A stretch of DNA of 64,000 nucleotides. Source: Antilocapra americana (taxonomy: Eukaryota > Chordata > Mammalia > Artiodactyla > Antilocapridae). The stretch lies in assembly GCA_007570785.1 (NCBI GenBank), contig ML662449.1, forward strand, positions 10,261,009 to 10,325,008, in the 5' to 3' direction. Position numbers and translations under genes: made by a program. The stretch's first letter is position 1, and each line of letters begins with the position of its first letter. Below the pieces are notes generated by a model that was given only the letters and a program-made list of their open reading frames with translations, was not told where the DNA came from and did not search any database. Shown here piece after piece: positions 39,335-52,429 of this stretch.

Positions 39335-40859
39335 TACACTCACACAACCAAAACCTTCCCAACTGAACTGCTCTAACTGTCTCCAAACTATCCTCCTCAC
39401 TCTGGTTCTTTTTGCAAACTGTACCACCAACTAGATCTATGCTCTTTTCAAAGAGTGTAGAAAGCTCCCAGATGTACACAGTGTGTTGCACATAGTAGGC
39501 ACTCAAAATGTATTTGTACTCAAAAAGAAAAAAAAAAGAATGGCCCAGTTTATATTGTTATTCAAAGAGAAGGGTAGTTGCAGCTTGAACTTCAGTCATC
39601 ATGATGGGGAAAAATAAAAAGCAGATTTGGAAGGTCCTTTTTCCTACTATGCATGGGATTATGTCACTCTGCCATGAAAAACATCCCAGCCATCTCTCTG
39701 CACAAACCAAACAATTTGAGGTGTTTTTCAGATAAGAGCCCTGTCTTCATCCTGCTGCCACATAATCCTTTCCCCCTCCCTGCCACCACACACATTTGAG
39801 CAGCGCAGGTGTCAGAGCCATGGAGAGTTTAGAGGCAGCATGGCACCCATGCAGGGTATGCCACAGAACAGTGGTGAGTGTGTTCTATGGCATCACCATA
39901 GAGTGAGTGTGGCAAAGGCATGGCCCTGATGACATCATGAGGACTTCTGCCTCACCTCTCACCAGATCTAGTCAATGTTTCAAGAGCAAAACCAAACCGC
40001 TACTTTAGTTCTCAAGGTCTGGCAGTAGTGACACCCAACAGGTTGACAATTAAGGCACTGAATTTTTCTACAGTTTCTACTTTATCCTACACAAAGGTCT
40101 CTGGTAGATCTTCAGACTTTTCCAGCCCACTTCCTTCCATTAAATGTTCCAACTGTGAAGTGGGGGTATAATGATTAATCGTAGCAGCACATGCAAAGTA
40201 CTCAATGATCATTTCAAATCAAACGGGATACTTGTTTACAGCTGGATTTTTCTAAATTCAAATAGACACTATTTCATACATGTTAATTTGGGCTTTTTTC
40301 CTTGAAAATTCACCCCACTCAGTCACTCTCTTGCACACTGATGAATGTTACCGAGTGCCCACAGTTTCTGGTCCAAAACGAACTCTTTCAGGGAGTAAGT
40401 CCAGGGCTCCTGTCATCTTGGTAGTTGATGACGTTTTCACTTCAAGGTGTGGACCCGAGACCCACAGAGCTCACTGAGGGGAGTAAATGAATCCACCTGA
40501 CTACATCCCTTGCCCACCACTCCTGATACGCATAAACTCATTACTGCCAAATGTACTTCAGTATTATCAAGAGGGGATGGCAATATACATTTTTGACAAG
40601 GACTAAGGCGATTTCCTTATTCTACTCTACATTTGCAAATTAAAACACTTGCTTTGTCATTACAATTCTTTGTGAGAATCTGGTCTTTCCTAGCTTCGCA
40701 ACGAATTATAAATGCCTGCACCAAAACAAAGGATAATCCACGATGCCATCAAATGTATGCCTCTCTTCCTAATTTTGATTTCCAGGGCCCCTGGTTTCCA
40801 TAAGTGAACACATGCAGGGGCACACACATACTGTATTTCAAATGGAGATTTTATGTAAG
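39335..40859. other. intronic sequence with a possible L2 tail
   Basis: TTGCACATAGTAGGCACTCA at 39485-39504 matches an L2/MIR tail. The rest (39530-40859) is unassigned. TGATTAATCG lies at 40172-40181. Confidence 0.45.
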
Positions 40860-41210
40860 CTTATTTTTATAGTGATTCTGAGAGTAGCTGCTCTGCTTTT
40901 TATCTATGCAAACTGGAAATAAAGTAGGCACCCTGCCAGCTCCCTGACAGCAGGCCAGGCCCAGGCTGCCATGGGTGACTCGCACAATGACATCTAAGGG
41001 GTCCAGAAAAGAACCCTGACTAATGGCTTTTGGATTCCTTGTGACCTTTGATCCTCAATGACTTAGACCAAAATAAATGACCTAATTTCAAGAAACTACA
41101 TCCAGCCTGTGAACTCTAATGAGAGTATTTACCCACTAAGCAATGATTAATAGGTATATGCTATTTATAATAATCTTTAGATCTTAGCCCAGCTAGAGAG
41201 AATATACTTT
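40860..41210. promoter_or_regulatory. candidate conserved enhancer block, intron 8
   Basis: Repeat-free. TGACCTTTGATCC at 41042-41054 combines a nuclear-receptor half-site or DR1-like word with a CTTTGAT TCF/LEF core. TGATTAAT at 41144-41151 is PBX-HOX-like and CCTGACAGC is MEIS-like. Enhancer role is inferred. Confidence 0.4.
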
Positions 41211-41214
41211 TTGG

Positions 41215-41400
41215 ATGCTCCTTCTTCCCTTGTATATTATTTATTGCTTTTCCCTTGTGGCTTTTAATATTTTTTCTTGGTATTTAATTTTTGTCAGTTT
41301 AGTATGTGTTTCAGCGTGTTCCTCCTTGGGTTTATCCTATATGGGATTCTCTGCACTTCCTGGGCTTGGGTGACTGTTTCTTTGGATGCTCACTTTTTAA
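41215..41400. mobile_element. possible L1-derived fragment
   Basis: AGTATGTGTTTCAGCGTGTT, CCTTGGGTTTATCCTATATG and GGATTCTCTGCACTTCCTGG resemble an old L1 internal region. Weak. Confidence 0.4.
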
Positions 41401-41610
41401 AAAAAATTCATCTTCCAGGATGCTGTGAAATTTGAGAGTGCCCGTGGCAGACAAAGTACACCAGGCAGCGGAAATACAAATGGATTTCCTGAAGCAGACT
41501 GAAGTTGGTGAGTAGAACTAGAAACAAAAGCATTTCTCCCTCAAATGAACGTATGGTTTCTGTAGTTGGTGATTCTGTTACTTCCTCACTGACAAATCCT
41601 ACCAGATCTG

Positions 41611-41832
41611 TGTGTGCTAAGTCGCTTCAGTCGTGTCTGACTCTTGGCAACCCTATGGACTGTAGCACACCAGGGTTCTCTGTCAATGAGATCCTCCAGG
41701 CAAGAATACTGGAGTGGGTTTCCATTTCCTTCTCCAGGGGATCTTCCCTACCCAGGGACAGAAGCAGCTTCTCCTGCATCTCCTGCACTGGGAGGCAGAC
41801 TCTCTACCATAAGCGCCACCTGGGAAGCCCAT
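41611..41832 (-). mobile_element. Bov-tA SINE
   Basis: Reversed: TGCTAAGTCGCTTCAGTCGT, TATGGACTGTAGCACACCAG, CCTTCTCCAGGGGATCTTCC, GCGCCACCTGGGAAGCCC. Flanked by ACCAGATCTG (41601-41610) and AACAGATCTG (41833-41842). Confidence 0.96.
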
Positions 41833-42139
41833 AACAGATCTGGAGTGCTAAAGTAAGAATCTGAGAACCAACACAGCAATTCACATGCTGCCCTCTCCCT
41901 GTGATAACGTCCATCCCTGCATACTGTCACCAGAGCACTGACACCAAGTATGGGCAAAAAGTAAGAATCTGTAACATTCAACCTTCAGAATCACCATTTC
42001 ACCCATCCTATCACACAAGTGTGCTGTCAACAAGCCCCAAAGAAAAATACAGTATATCTGCAGAGTCCTTGATCTGTCAGGAGCTTTCAGCCAATGAAAA
42101 CACTGTGATGCTCATTGAGGGCATGAATTTACCCCATAT

Positions 42140-42400
42140 GATACTATAATGATGGATAATATGTCACACATTTGTGCAAACCCATAGAATATACATCACC
42201 AAGAGTGAACCCTGATGGAAACCTTGAACTTTGGGTGATACTGATGTGTCAGTGTACTGTAAGAAATGTACCACTCTGGTTGGGGGGCCCTGCTAATGAG
42301 AGAAGCCCATATGCGGTGGTGGTGGGGAGGTCTATGGGAAATCTAGGTCATTTTCCCTCAGTTTTGTTACAAACTCAAAAATGTTCTAAAACATGAAGTC
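42140..42400 (+). mobile_element. L1M-type 3' UTR
   Basis: Contains GATAATATGTCACACATTTG, CACCAAGAGTGAACCCTGAT, ACTTTGGGTGATACTGATGT and ATGTACCACTCTGGTTGGGG, a recognisable old L1 3' sequence. It may begin earlier. Confidence 0.7.
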
Positions 42401-42640
42401 TATCTTTTCAAAACTCTTTGTAATCAAAAGAAAGGTCTTGTACAATGAGAAAGAACTGAAAGTTAGCAGAGGAAAAAGAAAACACTTAAGTCCAATAGAT
42501 GTAATAAAAATAATACATTGTTTCAAGATCAGAGGGGAAAAAAATCAAAGTATAAAAAAATCAAAGATGGAGAAAAACAATCATCTTTCCATTTAAAAAT
42601 CTGTTATCTTGCTCACATTCCTTAGATCCTTGCTATGAAC

Positions 42641-42782
42641 AGTCTGGTCTGCAGTCCAATAGCAGCAGGGAGCTTATTAAAAATGCAGATTCTCAGGCCC
42701 CATCCCTCTGAGAATCTCCACGCAAAAAAGGATTCCCAGATAACTGGAATGCACATGAAAGTTTAAGAAGCACTGCTTTGAA
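42641..42782 (+). mobile_element. MER5A-type hAT-Charlie DNA transposon
   Basis: GGAGCTTATTAAAAATGCAG, GATTCTCAGGCCCCATCC and GAAAGTTTAAGAAGCACTGC match MER5A in order. Confidence 0.8.
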
Positions 42783-43083
42783 GAAGCAAAGGAATCTTCA
42801 ATTCCGTAGTAATTTCCGTTTCCCAGTTTTTTAGATGGTAGACTTTTGTTTTGTGAAGTTACTATTTACACCTCAGTTTAACCTCCAAACGTGTACATTG
42901 TTAAATTTCCAGATTCAGGGGAATGTTGTAGTTACACATACTATACTGTATGAAGATTAAAAATCAGGAAATTATCTTCCATTTAGAAACCTAAATGATT
43001 ATGCTACTTCTTGCCATCATTCCAACCTAGCAATGTTTCCAAGAATTTGGTTCATCACAGTATCACCTTTAAAAAGTGCAATG

Positions 43084-43286
43084 CCTTTTTTTTTTAAGAT
43101 TTTCTTTTCATGTGGACCATTTCTAAAGTCTTTTATTGAGTTTGTTATCATATTGCTTCTGTTTTATGTGTCGGTTTTTTGGTCACAAGGCATGTGGGAT
43201 CTTAGCACCCCAACCAGGGATCAAACCCACACTCCCCGAATTGGAAGGTGAAGTCTTAACCCCAGGACCACCAAGGAAATCCCACA
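43084..43286 (-). mobile_element. CHR-type SINE, reversed long 3' form
   Basis: Poly-T, then CATGTGGACCATTTCTAAAG, TTTATTGAGTTTGTTATCAT, TTGCTTCTGTTTTATGTG, GGGATCTTAGCACCCC and GGACCACCAAGGAAATCCC. A perfect 13-bp duplication, TATCACCTTTAAA, lies at 43071-43083 and 43288-43300. Confidence 0.95.
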
Positions 43287-43919
43287 ATATCACCTTTAAA
43301 TACTGATTTTCAAAACCCAGATGCAGGCTGGCCCAGGTCTGCTTTGTCGAGGGCAGAGAAGGAAGGAATGATTGTCTGAATTCACTCGGCATAAGAAGGT
43401 AAACAGGACACTTCTAGCAACACAACTTTCTTTCTCTGCAACAAAAGGCACCTTCTCCTTGAATGACCAACATAAGGAGTTCAACCCTCCATTTTATTTT
43501 GGTTTGGAAATCAGCTTTGGTTCCTGAAACCAGTACTCATGTACATTTTTTCTTCCTGTCTCTAGTAATCAACAATCCAACCCTGGGAGAGTATTTCCAT
43601 CATTTCTGTTGACGTTGGTAATGGGAGCAATGGATGGGGGAATGCCCGTTCTGTGATGCTACCAGAAGGCTGACCTTCTCATTCTCAGAGGTCAGTACCT
43701 ACCACTAAGAACATTAGGACAGCCCTGAAATCCCACATGCTGTGAGAGTCAACCTATGTGACATGTGACCCATGTTGGCACAAAAGTAATATATAGCATT
43801 AGAGCTCTGGAGAGTAACTGAATTCTAATGCCACATTTCAGTGGTTTTTTACAGATTTTTTTTTTCCCCAAAGGCTCTGAGCATCTACCCCTTAATTAAA
43901 TCTAATTTGGTTTCCACAT

Positions 43920-45010
43920 AGAGTGCTATGGAGCATATTCACTTCACGAGACATGGAAGCTTGATATACATCATCTTTACCTTTCAACTACAGCCTTATG
44001 AAGATGTTTCCGTGTGGGAACATTCAAAACTGATTTATGGTGCTATTGCAACAACTAATCTTCCAGTATAAATGTATCACGTAAGAACAACCTCGCTGAA
44101 ACGTATAAATTCCACATACACTTAAAAATACTATTGTCTGTAATGTAATATAGCGGAATGTTTCGAAGCCTATATAACCTTGCATGCAGAAGCAGTTTTT
44201 CAGGCATTAATACTTAAATGGGTCATAGACACCACATCTGTCATTCTGTCCCGAAGTCTATGAGGCAAAACCAAGACTACGCTGGCCTATTGATTTTTCT
44301 AGCATTTGCTTTAATTTACTTAACCATTGAGAAATCCATCAGTACATAAAGGGCAACTGTCCATTACTGCCTCATTTGCAGACATTCCTTCCCCTCGTTT
44401 TTGGTAAATATTTCCCTTAAATTGCTATGTGTTTACAGTGTAAAAACGAATTAGGGAAGTGCTCACACCTGTTTCTGTTCAGTAACTGCTGCACTGAGGT
44501 ATACGTAACGTGCTTAAAGATAGAATAAATATCTAGACATTATTACATCTGTGTGCAAAGGGTGGTAAATTAGATCCTAATTACATTAACAGGGATTCTG
44601 CCTCCCAGCTTAAATTTTACATGAGCACTCTGCAAAAATCCAAAAGCTCTGCTGTGGTTTCTTTATGAGCTGGTGATTACAGCTACTTCCTATGCGGTCA
44701 CTAAATATTCTGTTTACAAATAAATGAAGAAGCTTTGAGCCAACTTGCCAGGGTAATAATCTATTTTTTTCCCTCTCCCTCCCTCTTCACAACAAACCCT
44801 CGCCACATATGCATGGCAACAATCAGGAGCCCTGGCTTCATCTAATTACTCCATCACATAATTTCACAAATTGCCTTGTCACTGGGGAGCCAAGTGCAAA
44901 ACACGCTCACAGTGGGATTTCAGGCAGCAGCTTTCATTTACTACTCATTCCTTGTTAAATTAAACACAAAAACACCAGTTGTGTGAAAGAAGTCAAAAAG
45001 AATGCCTGCA
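43920..45010. promoter_or_regulatory. candidate conserved enhancer block, intron 8
   Basis: About 1.1 kb without recognisable repeats. It has TGATTTATGG at 44031-44040 (an exact PBX-HOX type site), ATTGCAACA (C/EBP-like), CTAATTACATTAAC near 44577, CTGTGGTTT (RUNX-like) near 44653, GGTGATTACAGC, and ATATGCATGGCAACAATC (POU- and RFX/SOX-like). Read as regulatory by inference only. Confidence 0.42.
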
Positions 45011-46659
45011 AACGAGCCAGACAAGTGTATCTTCTATTTACCATATCGCCAAATACATCGTTGGCAACAGGCATTATAAACAGGAGGCTCCTCTTGGCTA
45101 GCCCACTCCTATTTCGATCTAGTTGTTACAATAGACCAGAACCAAAAGGTCAAGGGCAAACAGGCTTCTCCAGAAAAAGTTCATCCTGTATCAACAGGAA
45201 ACCTGGGTATATGGTTAAAAAAAAAAAAAATGTGATAGACTCAAGCCCTTCTATTCTTTACCTGCTCTGCTCTATGAAATGCCTGGCCATGATCCTCACA
45301 TGAGAAAGTGTATCTGTATTAGATGATTGATGTTAAGCCTTTTGAAGGTGTAAACAGTATCCCGTATTTTCATTCTGGCTAGAAAGAAGGAACTCGATTC
45401 CACTACTCTTTAAAAGTTCTCCAGTGAAAAAATCATCAATCAAGTTCATACAGTATTAGACGTTTTCCTTTTAAGTATTAATGCCTTGCATGTTTCTGAA
45501 ACACATCAAGATAAACACTCACCCATCTCACTACGGATGTGGGTGGAAGGAAGAGTGTGTTCGGTGGGTGACATGACTAGAGAGAGTGAACCTGAGGTTA
45601 CACCCCTGGAAGCTGACATTTTTATGTCAACAACTAAACACAGCCACTGGTAATTAAAGGTATTTCTCTGCAGCTCAGGAGCCAGCAGGGTCAGGTACCA
45701 TTTTACATCACAAACCAGTCCTTTATGTATGTAGATTTGCCAGCATTATCTGCACAGGGAGAAGGAGACATTAGCAGCAGCTGTCTCTCTGCTTTTACAC
45801 TGAAAATTCTATTCATACAGACAGGTGGAGTAATTTAAAAGCCAATGTGGTGCAATTTGGATGTGACTAATGTCACTGCCTACTAAAATGCCACCATTAC
45901 CACTGTTTATGGAAACATTACTAAAATTACATTTTATTCATAAGAATTTTAGGATTCTGGTTATTACTAGCTTTAAAATCATCAGACCTCAGTGTCATAC
46001 CCCAGAGCGGTGGCTTAATTCTCCAGGGTTTAGCAGCCTTCTTTGCTGAGAAACGACAGTTGGATTGTAGTTTCAAGAGTAATCGGGGCTGCATAAGCAG
46101 TTTCCTCTATCTCCATAAAGCAAATTAAAGACATAGCTCTTTGGTGTCCTGAACATGTGACAGGCAAAAAAAAGAAAAAATCTTCAAGGAGCTAATTCTG
46201 TGTTCAAAGGTTTACCTAGGATTTGCAGAAAGAAAGACTCCCCACTTCCAAATCACTATCACTCATTGTTAGTCACAGACAGGGCTAGAGATTTACCTAC
46301 TGCCATAAGGAAGAAAGGACAGTTGTATAAAGTCTAAAATTCTAACAATGTATAAATGATTACAATTGTATAAAGTATCAATAGCTGCAGCTATGCCTTT
46401 TTTTAAGCACAGATATATCTGGAAAAAAGAATCCAGATAGGAGAGGACCATCCTTGATACTCATTTACCAATAACCATCAGGTTGTACTGAGAAGTTTTA
46501 TGCCAAGCATTCTGGCTCATATTTTTATTTAAAAAATACTAATCAGCTAGCTCATGAAGTGAGATTATTATTATTATAACTATGAATGCCCAACAATGTG
46601 ATCTGATTTGCTGTGTTTGGGAGGAAATATGATTTTTAAAAAAGCACATTCAAGATAGG
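45011..46659. other. unique intronic sequence
   Basis: No recognisable transposon, A-run at 45219-45232, TGATTGATG at about 45324. Much of it resembles the neighbouring repeat-free block. Confidence 0.4.
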
Positions 46660-46798
46660 AGATCCTAGATCCCCATCTCTGCCAGTTCCTAGCTTTTGAC
46701 CTTGAGAAAATTCATTAACTTCATTCTCACCTTCATTTTTGTCATCCTGCCTACTCTATGGGATTAAGAGTACAGTGTATACGAAAAGATTAAACTAC
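46660..46798 (+). mobile_element. MIR fragment
   Basis: Forward MIR: CTCTGCCAGTTCCTAGC, TTTTGACCTTGAGAAAATTC, TCACCTTCATTTTTGTCATC. Confidence 0.7.
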
Positions 46799-46809
46799 AA
46801 AGTACCACT

Positions 46810-46945
46810 GGGACTTCCCTGGCAGTCCAGTGGTTAAGACTCCATGCTTTCAATGCAAGGGGCACAGATTTCATCCCTGGTCGGGGAACTGGGATATCAC
46901 ATGGCCCGTGGTGGGGCCAAAATTTTTTTTAAAAATAAAGATAAT
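46810..46945 (+). mobile_element. CHR-type SINE, short form
   Basis: GGGACTTCCCTGGCAGTCCA head, TTTCATCCCTGGTCGGGGAA body and an A-rich tail. Confidence 0.93.
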
Positions 46946-46949
46946 AGGA

Positions 46950-47257
46950 GGTTCCCGATGGCTGAATTGTAAAGAATCTGCCTGCCAGTACAGGAGACAC
47001 GGGTTTGATCCCTGATCCAGGAAGATCCCACCTGCTGTGGAGCAACTAAGCCCGTGCACCACAACTATTGAGCCTGCGCTGGGAGCCACAACAAGAGAAG
47101 TCACCAAATGAGAAACCTGTACAGGGCAACTAGAGAGTAGCCCCCACTCACTGCAACTAGACAAAAACCCTTGCAGCACTGAAGACCCAGCACAGCCAAA
47201 ACTAAATAAATAATCAATTAAAAATTATTTTTAATTTAATAAGTTTTAAAAAAACAT
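46950..47257 (+). mobile_element. CHR-type SINE, long form, tandem with the preceding one
   Basis: GGTTCCCGATGGCTGAATTG head, box B GGTTTGATCCC, CAACTAAGCCCGTGCACCAC, AGTAGCCCCCACTCACTGCA and an A-rich tail. AAAGTACCACT (46799-46809) and AAAGCACCACA (47258-47268) may bracket both copies. Confidence 0.93.
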
Positions 47258-47269
47258 AAAGCACCACAG

Positions 47270-50200
47270 AAACACAAATTATAATTTTATTTAACCTTTT
47301 GATCAATTTTTTCCTTTAGCTGTTAACAAGACAGAATGATCCAATGTTAAAACAGCCAAGCAATCAATAGATCATTGTTTAAAAATTCAGTAACAAGTAA
47401 AAAAACAAGTAACATTATGCAGGCAGGAAATAATTTCATTTCTTTTCAAGAATGACATCAAGTCATTTTTGTGGAGTTCCTCCTCCAAGAAGTTTGAAAA
47501 CTGACTTTTCTTTAAATAAGAGATAGGAATTATTCTTAAACGTCTATAAATTGCAATAGAAATTTTCTCCACTCATTGATCTTTCTCAGGATGAGCGGTC
47601 CCATTAACAGAGTATACCTCGTGGCCTCTGGATATCCCAAGAACTTCCTAGGACACCGAATTGTCAGAGGTTATTCCTGTCACGGGAGAGCACTCTGCAG
47701 GGCTGCTAGCAACAAAGTTAATGTGAAAACAGACAAACACTGATGGTAGAATATTAGGAACTGAAAAGCAAAGATACCTAAAAGGTTAAGTTCATATATA
47801 TATCGCCACATTTTTTTTCTGGAGCGATAATACCAGAAGGACATTCAAATACAAGTAAGTTATTTAAATCAAACCAAAGGTCTCTATTTCCCAACATTTT
47901 GAATAATCCATTATAAAACCAAGTAACTTATGTCTCATTTGAATATGAACCAACTTAAGGTGCTTACATTTATAACATTGAGTTATGTGAGGCCTATCTT
48001 TTCTTTGGAGCGTCCGAAGATAGAGCAATACTTCTTGTATTGGGAGCCACTTTCTGGGCTATCAGTCACTGAGTGAAGGCATTTTGCAATAGCAAGAAAA
48101 CACAAAAACTAAAAGGTTTTTGAAACGTTAGACAATTTCCTGGTGTAATGCTTTTAGCTGCTCCTTTGCTTTTGCAGGCTGTCTATAGGCCCACCAAGAA
48201 ATGGATGCCTTATCTGAATGTCTGTGAGCTCTCTCTTGCTCCTACACACTGAGCCGAGTATCCAATCCACTGAGAAAAGCCATCTTTACCAGGCTCGGGA
48301 CTTGCAAATGGAAGGACCAGCAGTATTGAAACACAAGCACGCTTGTCTATAGCAGTCATTTGGATGAGATTCTGCACAATCACTATTGTTACTACTTTGG
48401 AACTTTAATAAAATGATTTTTGCTCTCTCATGTCATTTAGTAATCATAGCTCAGGTAAGCTTGGCCCATAACCCAGAGAATTTTGTGACCATTGCAAATG
48501 TGGTCTCCACTCATTGCTTACCCTCTGGCATTAGGTTCCATCAGCAGAAACAGAAAAATGAAAGCCTTGAACATAGCTATTTAGAGGATTAAAACAAGTA
48601 AAATGTGTCAGTTGTCCACTAGTGCAGGTACGGATGGCAGGGGTTCAGAGAGATTTGTCTGACAGAAAAACGCCTGAGCACATAGGGACACATATGTACA
48701 CAGAGTTACAATCACACTTCAGTAAGAAAGACTGAGACATGCGGAGGATGCTTCACGTTAAGTGAAATCTCCTAAATTCCATGACATAGAGATTTACTTC
48801 TACTGGCAAACAACCAACCAGTCAGACCAAACCAAAACACTGGAATCCTTTCTAAAACAAAACCATTGGATTTTCTCTCCATCAAGCCTCCATTCTTTAA
48901 ACCAAAGTACTTTCACTAGGAATCTTAAACACTGAGGAAGTTAAAAGCCAAGTTGATATTACATAAAATTCCTAAGGGTTAGACTGAGTTAGTTTAGCGA
49001 ATATACTCACACACATGTATGTAACGCTCTAATTTTAACTCGAAAGATAAATTGAGGAGGAGCAGTTGCACATTCATTGACTGAGTTTGGTATTTTGCCT
49101 TCAAAAATATATCATCACCAGGAGGAATCAGAAGACATGATACTGATATATGTGTTGAAGTGTAAATGGCCAGCCAGTGTTCCAACAGTTACATGCGTCA
49201 GCAATCGGCAACTTAAACTGTGCTTATACGAGCACTTCCATTTTGAACCTAATCCTTTATTTAACCAACCCAGTTAAGAGTATATCAGAAAACCAAATTA
49301 CAGCATGTTTTTAACTTAGCCTTGGAAACAAATGAAAATTTTAGAATAATCTGATAAATTGCCATCCAGATACTACAAAAGTCCCTCATATAAGGTACCA
49401 CATAAAAGCCCCAGTCATCTGTGAAATGAGTAAACCATCTGAGCACAAAAATCCCAATCACACCCTGAAATTCACAGAGCCCCAGTCAGAGTTCATCTGC
49501 TTAGGGGTCCTATGTACCTGGATAAATGAACAGTTTTCAAGTTGGACTTTTGTTTTCCCTTTTGCTTGTTTTACCCCATCCCTCTTCATCAATAGACTGG
49601 ACTGTAATTCCCCCAGGTCAGAGGTGCATAACTATGATGGGGAAGAAAGGCTGGGGCAGAGGCAAGGAGGTGTGCAAGAGGCTGGGAGGGAGCTCTGCCA
49701 GGTCACTAATGGCCTCTGGGGCAGCAACTTGGAGAACAGGCTGATGCTTCGCCTTTGATCTTCTAATTCACAATGATCATTAGTATTAACTCCGATTCTT
49801 CTGGGTGAAGAATTCCAGCTGTAGCCTTTTCAGTTTACCTGACCTAAGAAAATTCATCACCCATCCCATTAGGATTTCAATAACTAGCTAAGAAAAAGAA
49901 AAAAGCAGTTGCCCCAGAATCTAGAAACCACTCATCTCATTATTAAAATAGAGCTTATATGATGTATATTGCAGAAGAATGAGGACATTCCAACATTACC
50001 TCCAAATAATTAAGTAATCTATACTCCATTTTCCTCCTGAGACAAATGATTCCCAATTGGGAAAAAGATATTCAGGATCCTAGCTAACCAAAGTTGAAAT
50101 ACACAATCTCCAATGTAGCAGAGATCTTTTAAACAGAAGATGGATTTGTCATCCAAGCCTGTGTTAGTTTCAGCAAAGCCAAGCTCTGAGCATCATCATG

Positions 50201-51921
50201 ACTAAAGCCTGGAAAGGTGGATGGTAACCACATAAAAGAAAAAAGTAAGAACTATGAAGAGATTCTTATGAAGTTCAGAAAGCTCATTTTTGATACAGGA
50301 CACAGGCACCTGAAAGGAGAAAAAAAAACCTCACTCCTTAGTACTAGTTTTCAAGTATTTTAATTTAATAAGGTATCTGTAGATACCACATAATGAAAAA
50401 AAGGATAAAATTTAGCTGCCATCCTCACAAGCCACCCTCCTTGGCTCAGGCACAGAAACACAGAGGACTTAGTTTGGACCATCCTTCCCAAATACTTTGC
50501 ACTACCCTGATTAACATTTCAGACAAAAGTTCAAGAACATAGTCTTCCTGCCTTACTACCTTCTTAGGGCTAATGGTAGCTGAAGGATGCTAACTGGTAA
50601 GGCACAATAAGAATATTCACTTTTAAAACTGGCAAAGAATAGAAGTGAGGTATAGGAAAAGAAATTGAAATAGGAGGAGAGGAACAAATTCCATCTGCAA
50701 CCTAACTATGTACCTCCTTGTAGGCACATCTCTCTGCCTTTTGACCTTCCACTCACCTTGATCAACAAAATGCGTTATGGGATACCAATGAGAAGTACTT
50801 TTTCATTGTAACAATAATTCATAATGTTTATAGAGCAATTCTTCCAAAATTGCAAGCAGAGATATGACACTAAGATGGCTCCACCAGATCTTGTTACCAA
50901 AAGCAAAACCAATGAAACAACATCTGTCTCTTCTAGAGCATTCAATTCCCAATTCAATTCCATTTACTCCATCCTTAGAGTGGCGGACCCGCAGGGCACT
51001 TTTCATCTAATACTGTTTCTATGGCAACGCAATTCTCAACCTGGAAGATTCTACAACCCCTCACTTTGGCTTTATCCACACTGAGAGGAAAGTCTTATAA
51101 ATCAGAAACTGAGACATAAATTTTGCTACTGCAAAAAAAAAAAAAAAAAATCCAGGCTAAAAGTTGAAAGAAAGAAAACAAACTCAAAGAGCAAAATGTG
51201 TATATAACTTAGAAATGAAGTTTGTCTCTATAGTACCCAATGGAATCCTCAAGATTAGTGAAAGGATGGGGAATCCAAGAGAATGTGAATGAAAGCCAAA
51301 TATGTCACCCCGTCTGATTTCTTCACATTCATCTACAGGTATGCATTTTGACAACTTCCACTCTCCCTAACTCTCAGGATTCCTAGGGCACACAATAGCT
51401 CCATACAGGAAAATATGTCACTGCATATTTTAAATAAATAAGAATTATATTAACTGCTTTTCTACTTAGATTTTATTTAAGATTGCAGTATTTTAGGTGT
51501 GTGTGTATGCAACATGCTAGGGTAGAAAAACAAACAAAATACCCTTGATTTTCTTTTACCTTAAACATTGTATTTATTCCTTCTCATTTTTAATAGCCCT
51601 TAGGCATGTATCTTTGTAATGCTATGTAGCAAGATACCAGTAATATGCAAAACACATCCAGCTTAAACATTATGACATAGTAGGTTATATTTACAGTTGG
51701 AATAATACCCTTAAGGAAGGAAAAATATCTTGATGTGATATATGCCCCTGAACTGATCATGACTATATAGTGACTCACAGCCAAATATTAAGTACTTCCT
51801 AATTGTTTGCAGTGATTTGTCTTCAGGCAAATACAAGCATTTCTATAATACATACTTTCATTTTCTTTCTAATTCTCTCTCATTATCTAAATAATGTTAG
51901 TCACTCTTTTCAATTGCAGGC
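47270..51921. other. transposon-poor intronic sequence
   Basis: No recognisable SINE, LINE or DNA transposon. A 19-base A-run lies at 51131-51149. No coding signal in any frame that continues past a plausible splice site. Confidence 0.45.
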
Positions 51922-51927
51922 AATATA

Positions 51928-51966
<39 letters not shown>
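51922..51966. repeat. (AT)n microsatellite with T-run
   Basis: Alternating AT with one G step, ending in a T-run. Confidence 0.96.
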
Positions 51967-51967
<1 letters not shown>

Positions 51968-52429
51968 GGAGACCTCTAGTTATCAAAACTGGCTAATTGG
52001 AAATTCACATCACTGAAATTTCCTTTTACCCCCTCAGTACCAAAGTTTAAAACCCGTTTCCTTTTTCTTTTATTGTCTTCATAATACACAAGTATGTCCA
52101 GTTTAGCTTGCAAGAGACTGTGAGTCCAAGAATGAAGCTTTAGTTCTCTCCTTGGAGTAGTAAAATGTGCTACTGATTAAATCTACCTGCAGCCAACTAC
52201 AGAAAGGCACATTTTTGTTATGCAGCTGGGGTGCAAATCCAGAAAGACTTTTTTTTTTTTTTTAATTCAGGGCCTTTTCTACTCCTCTAACAAACAAATG
52301 CTGAAAGCCCTTTCAAAGGTAGATTTTTATTTTTTAAACTGAATATACTCAATGAAAAGATTGACCCATTTATTTTAAAACAGGGGGTGAGGGGGAGAAC
52401 CACACACACAAACAACAGTAATTTGCTTT

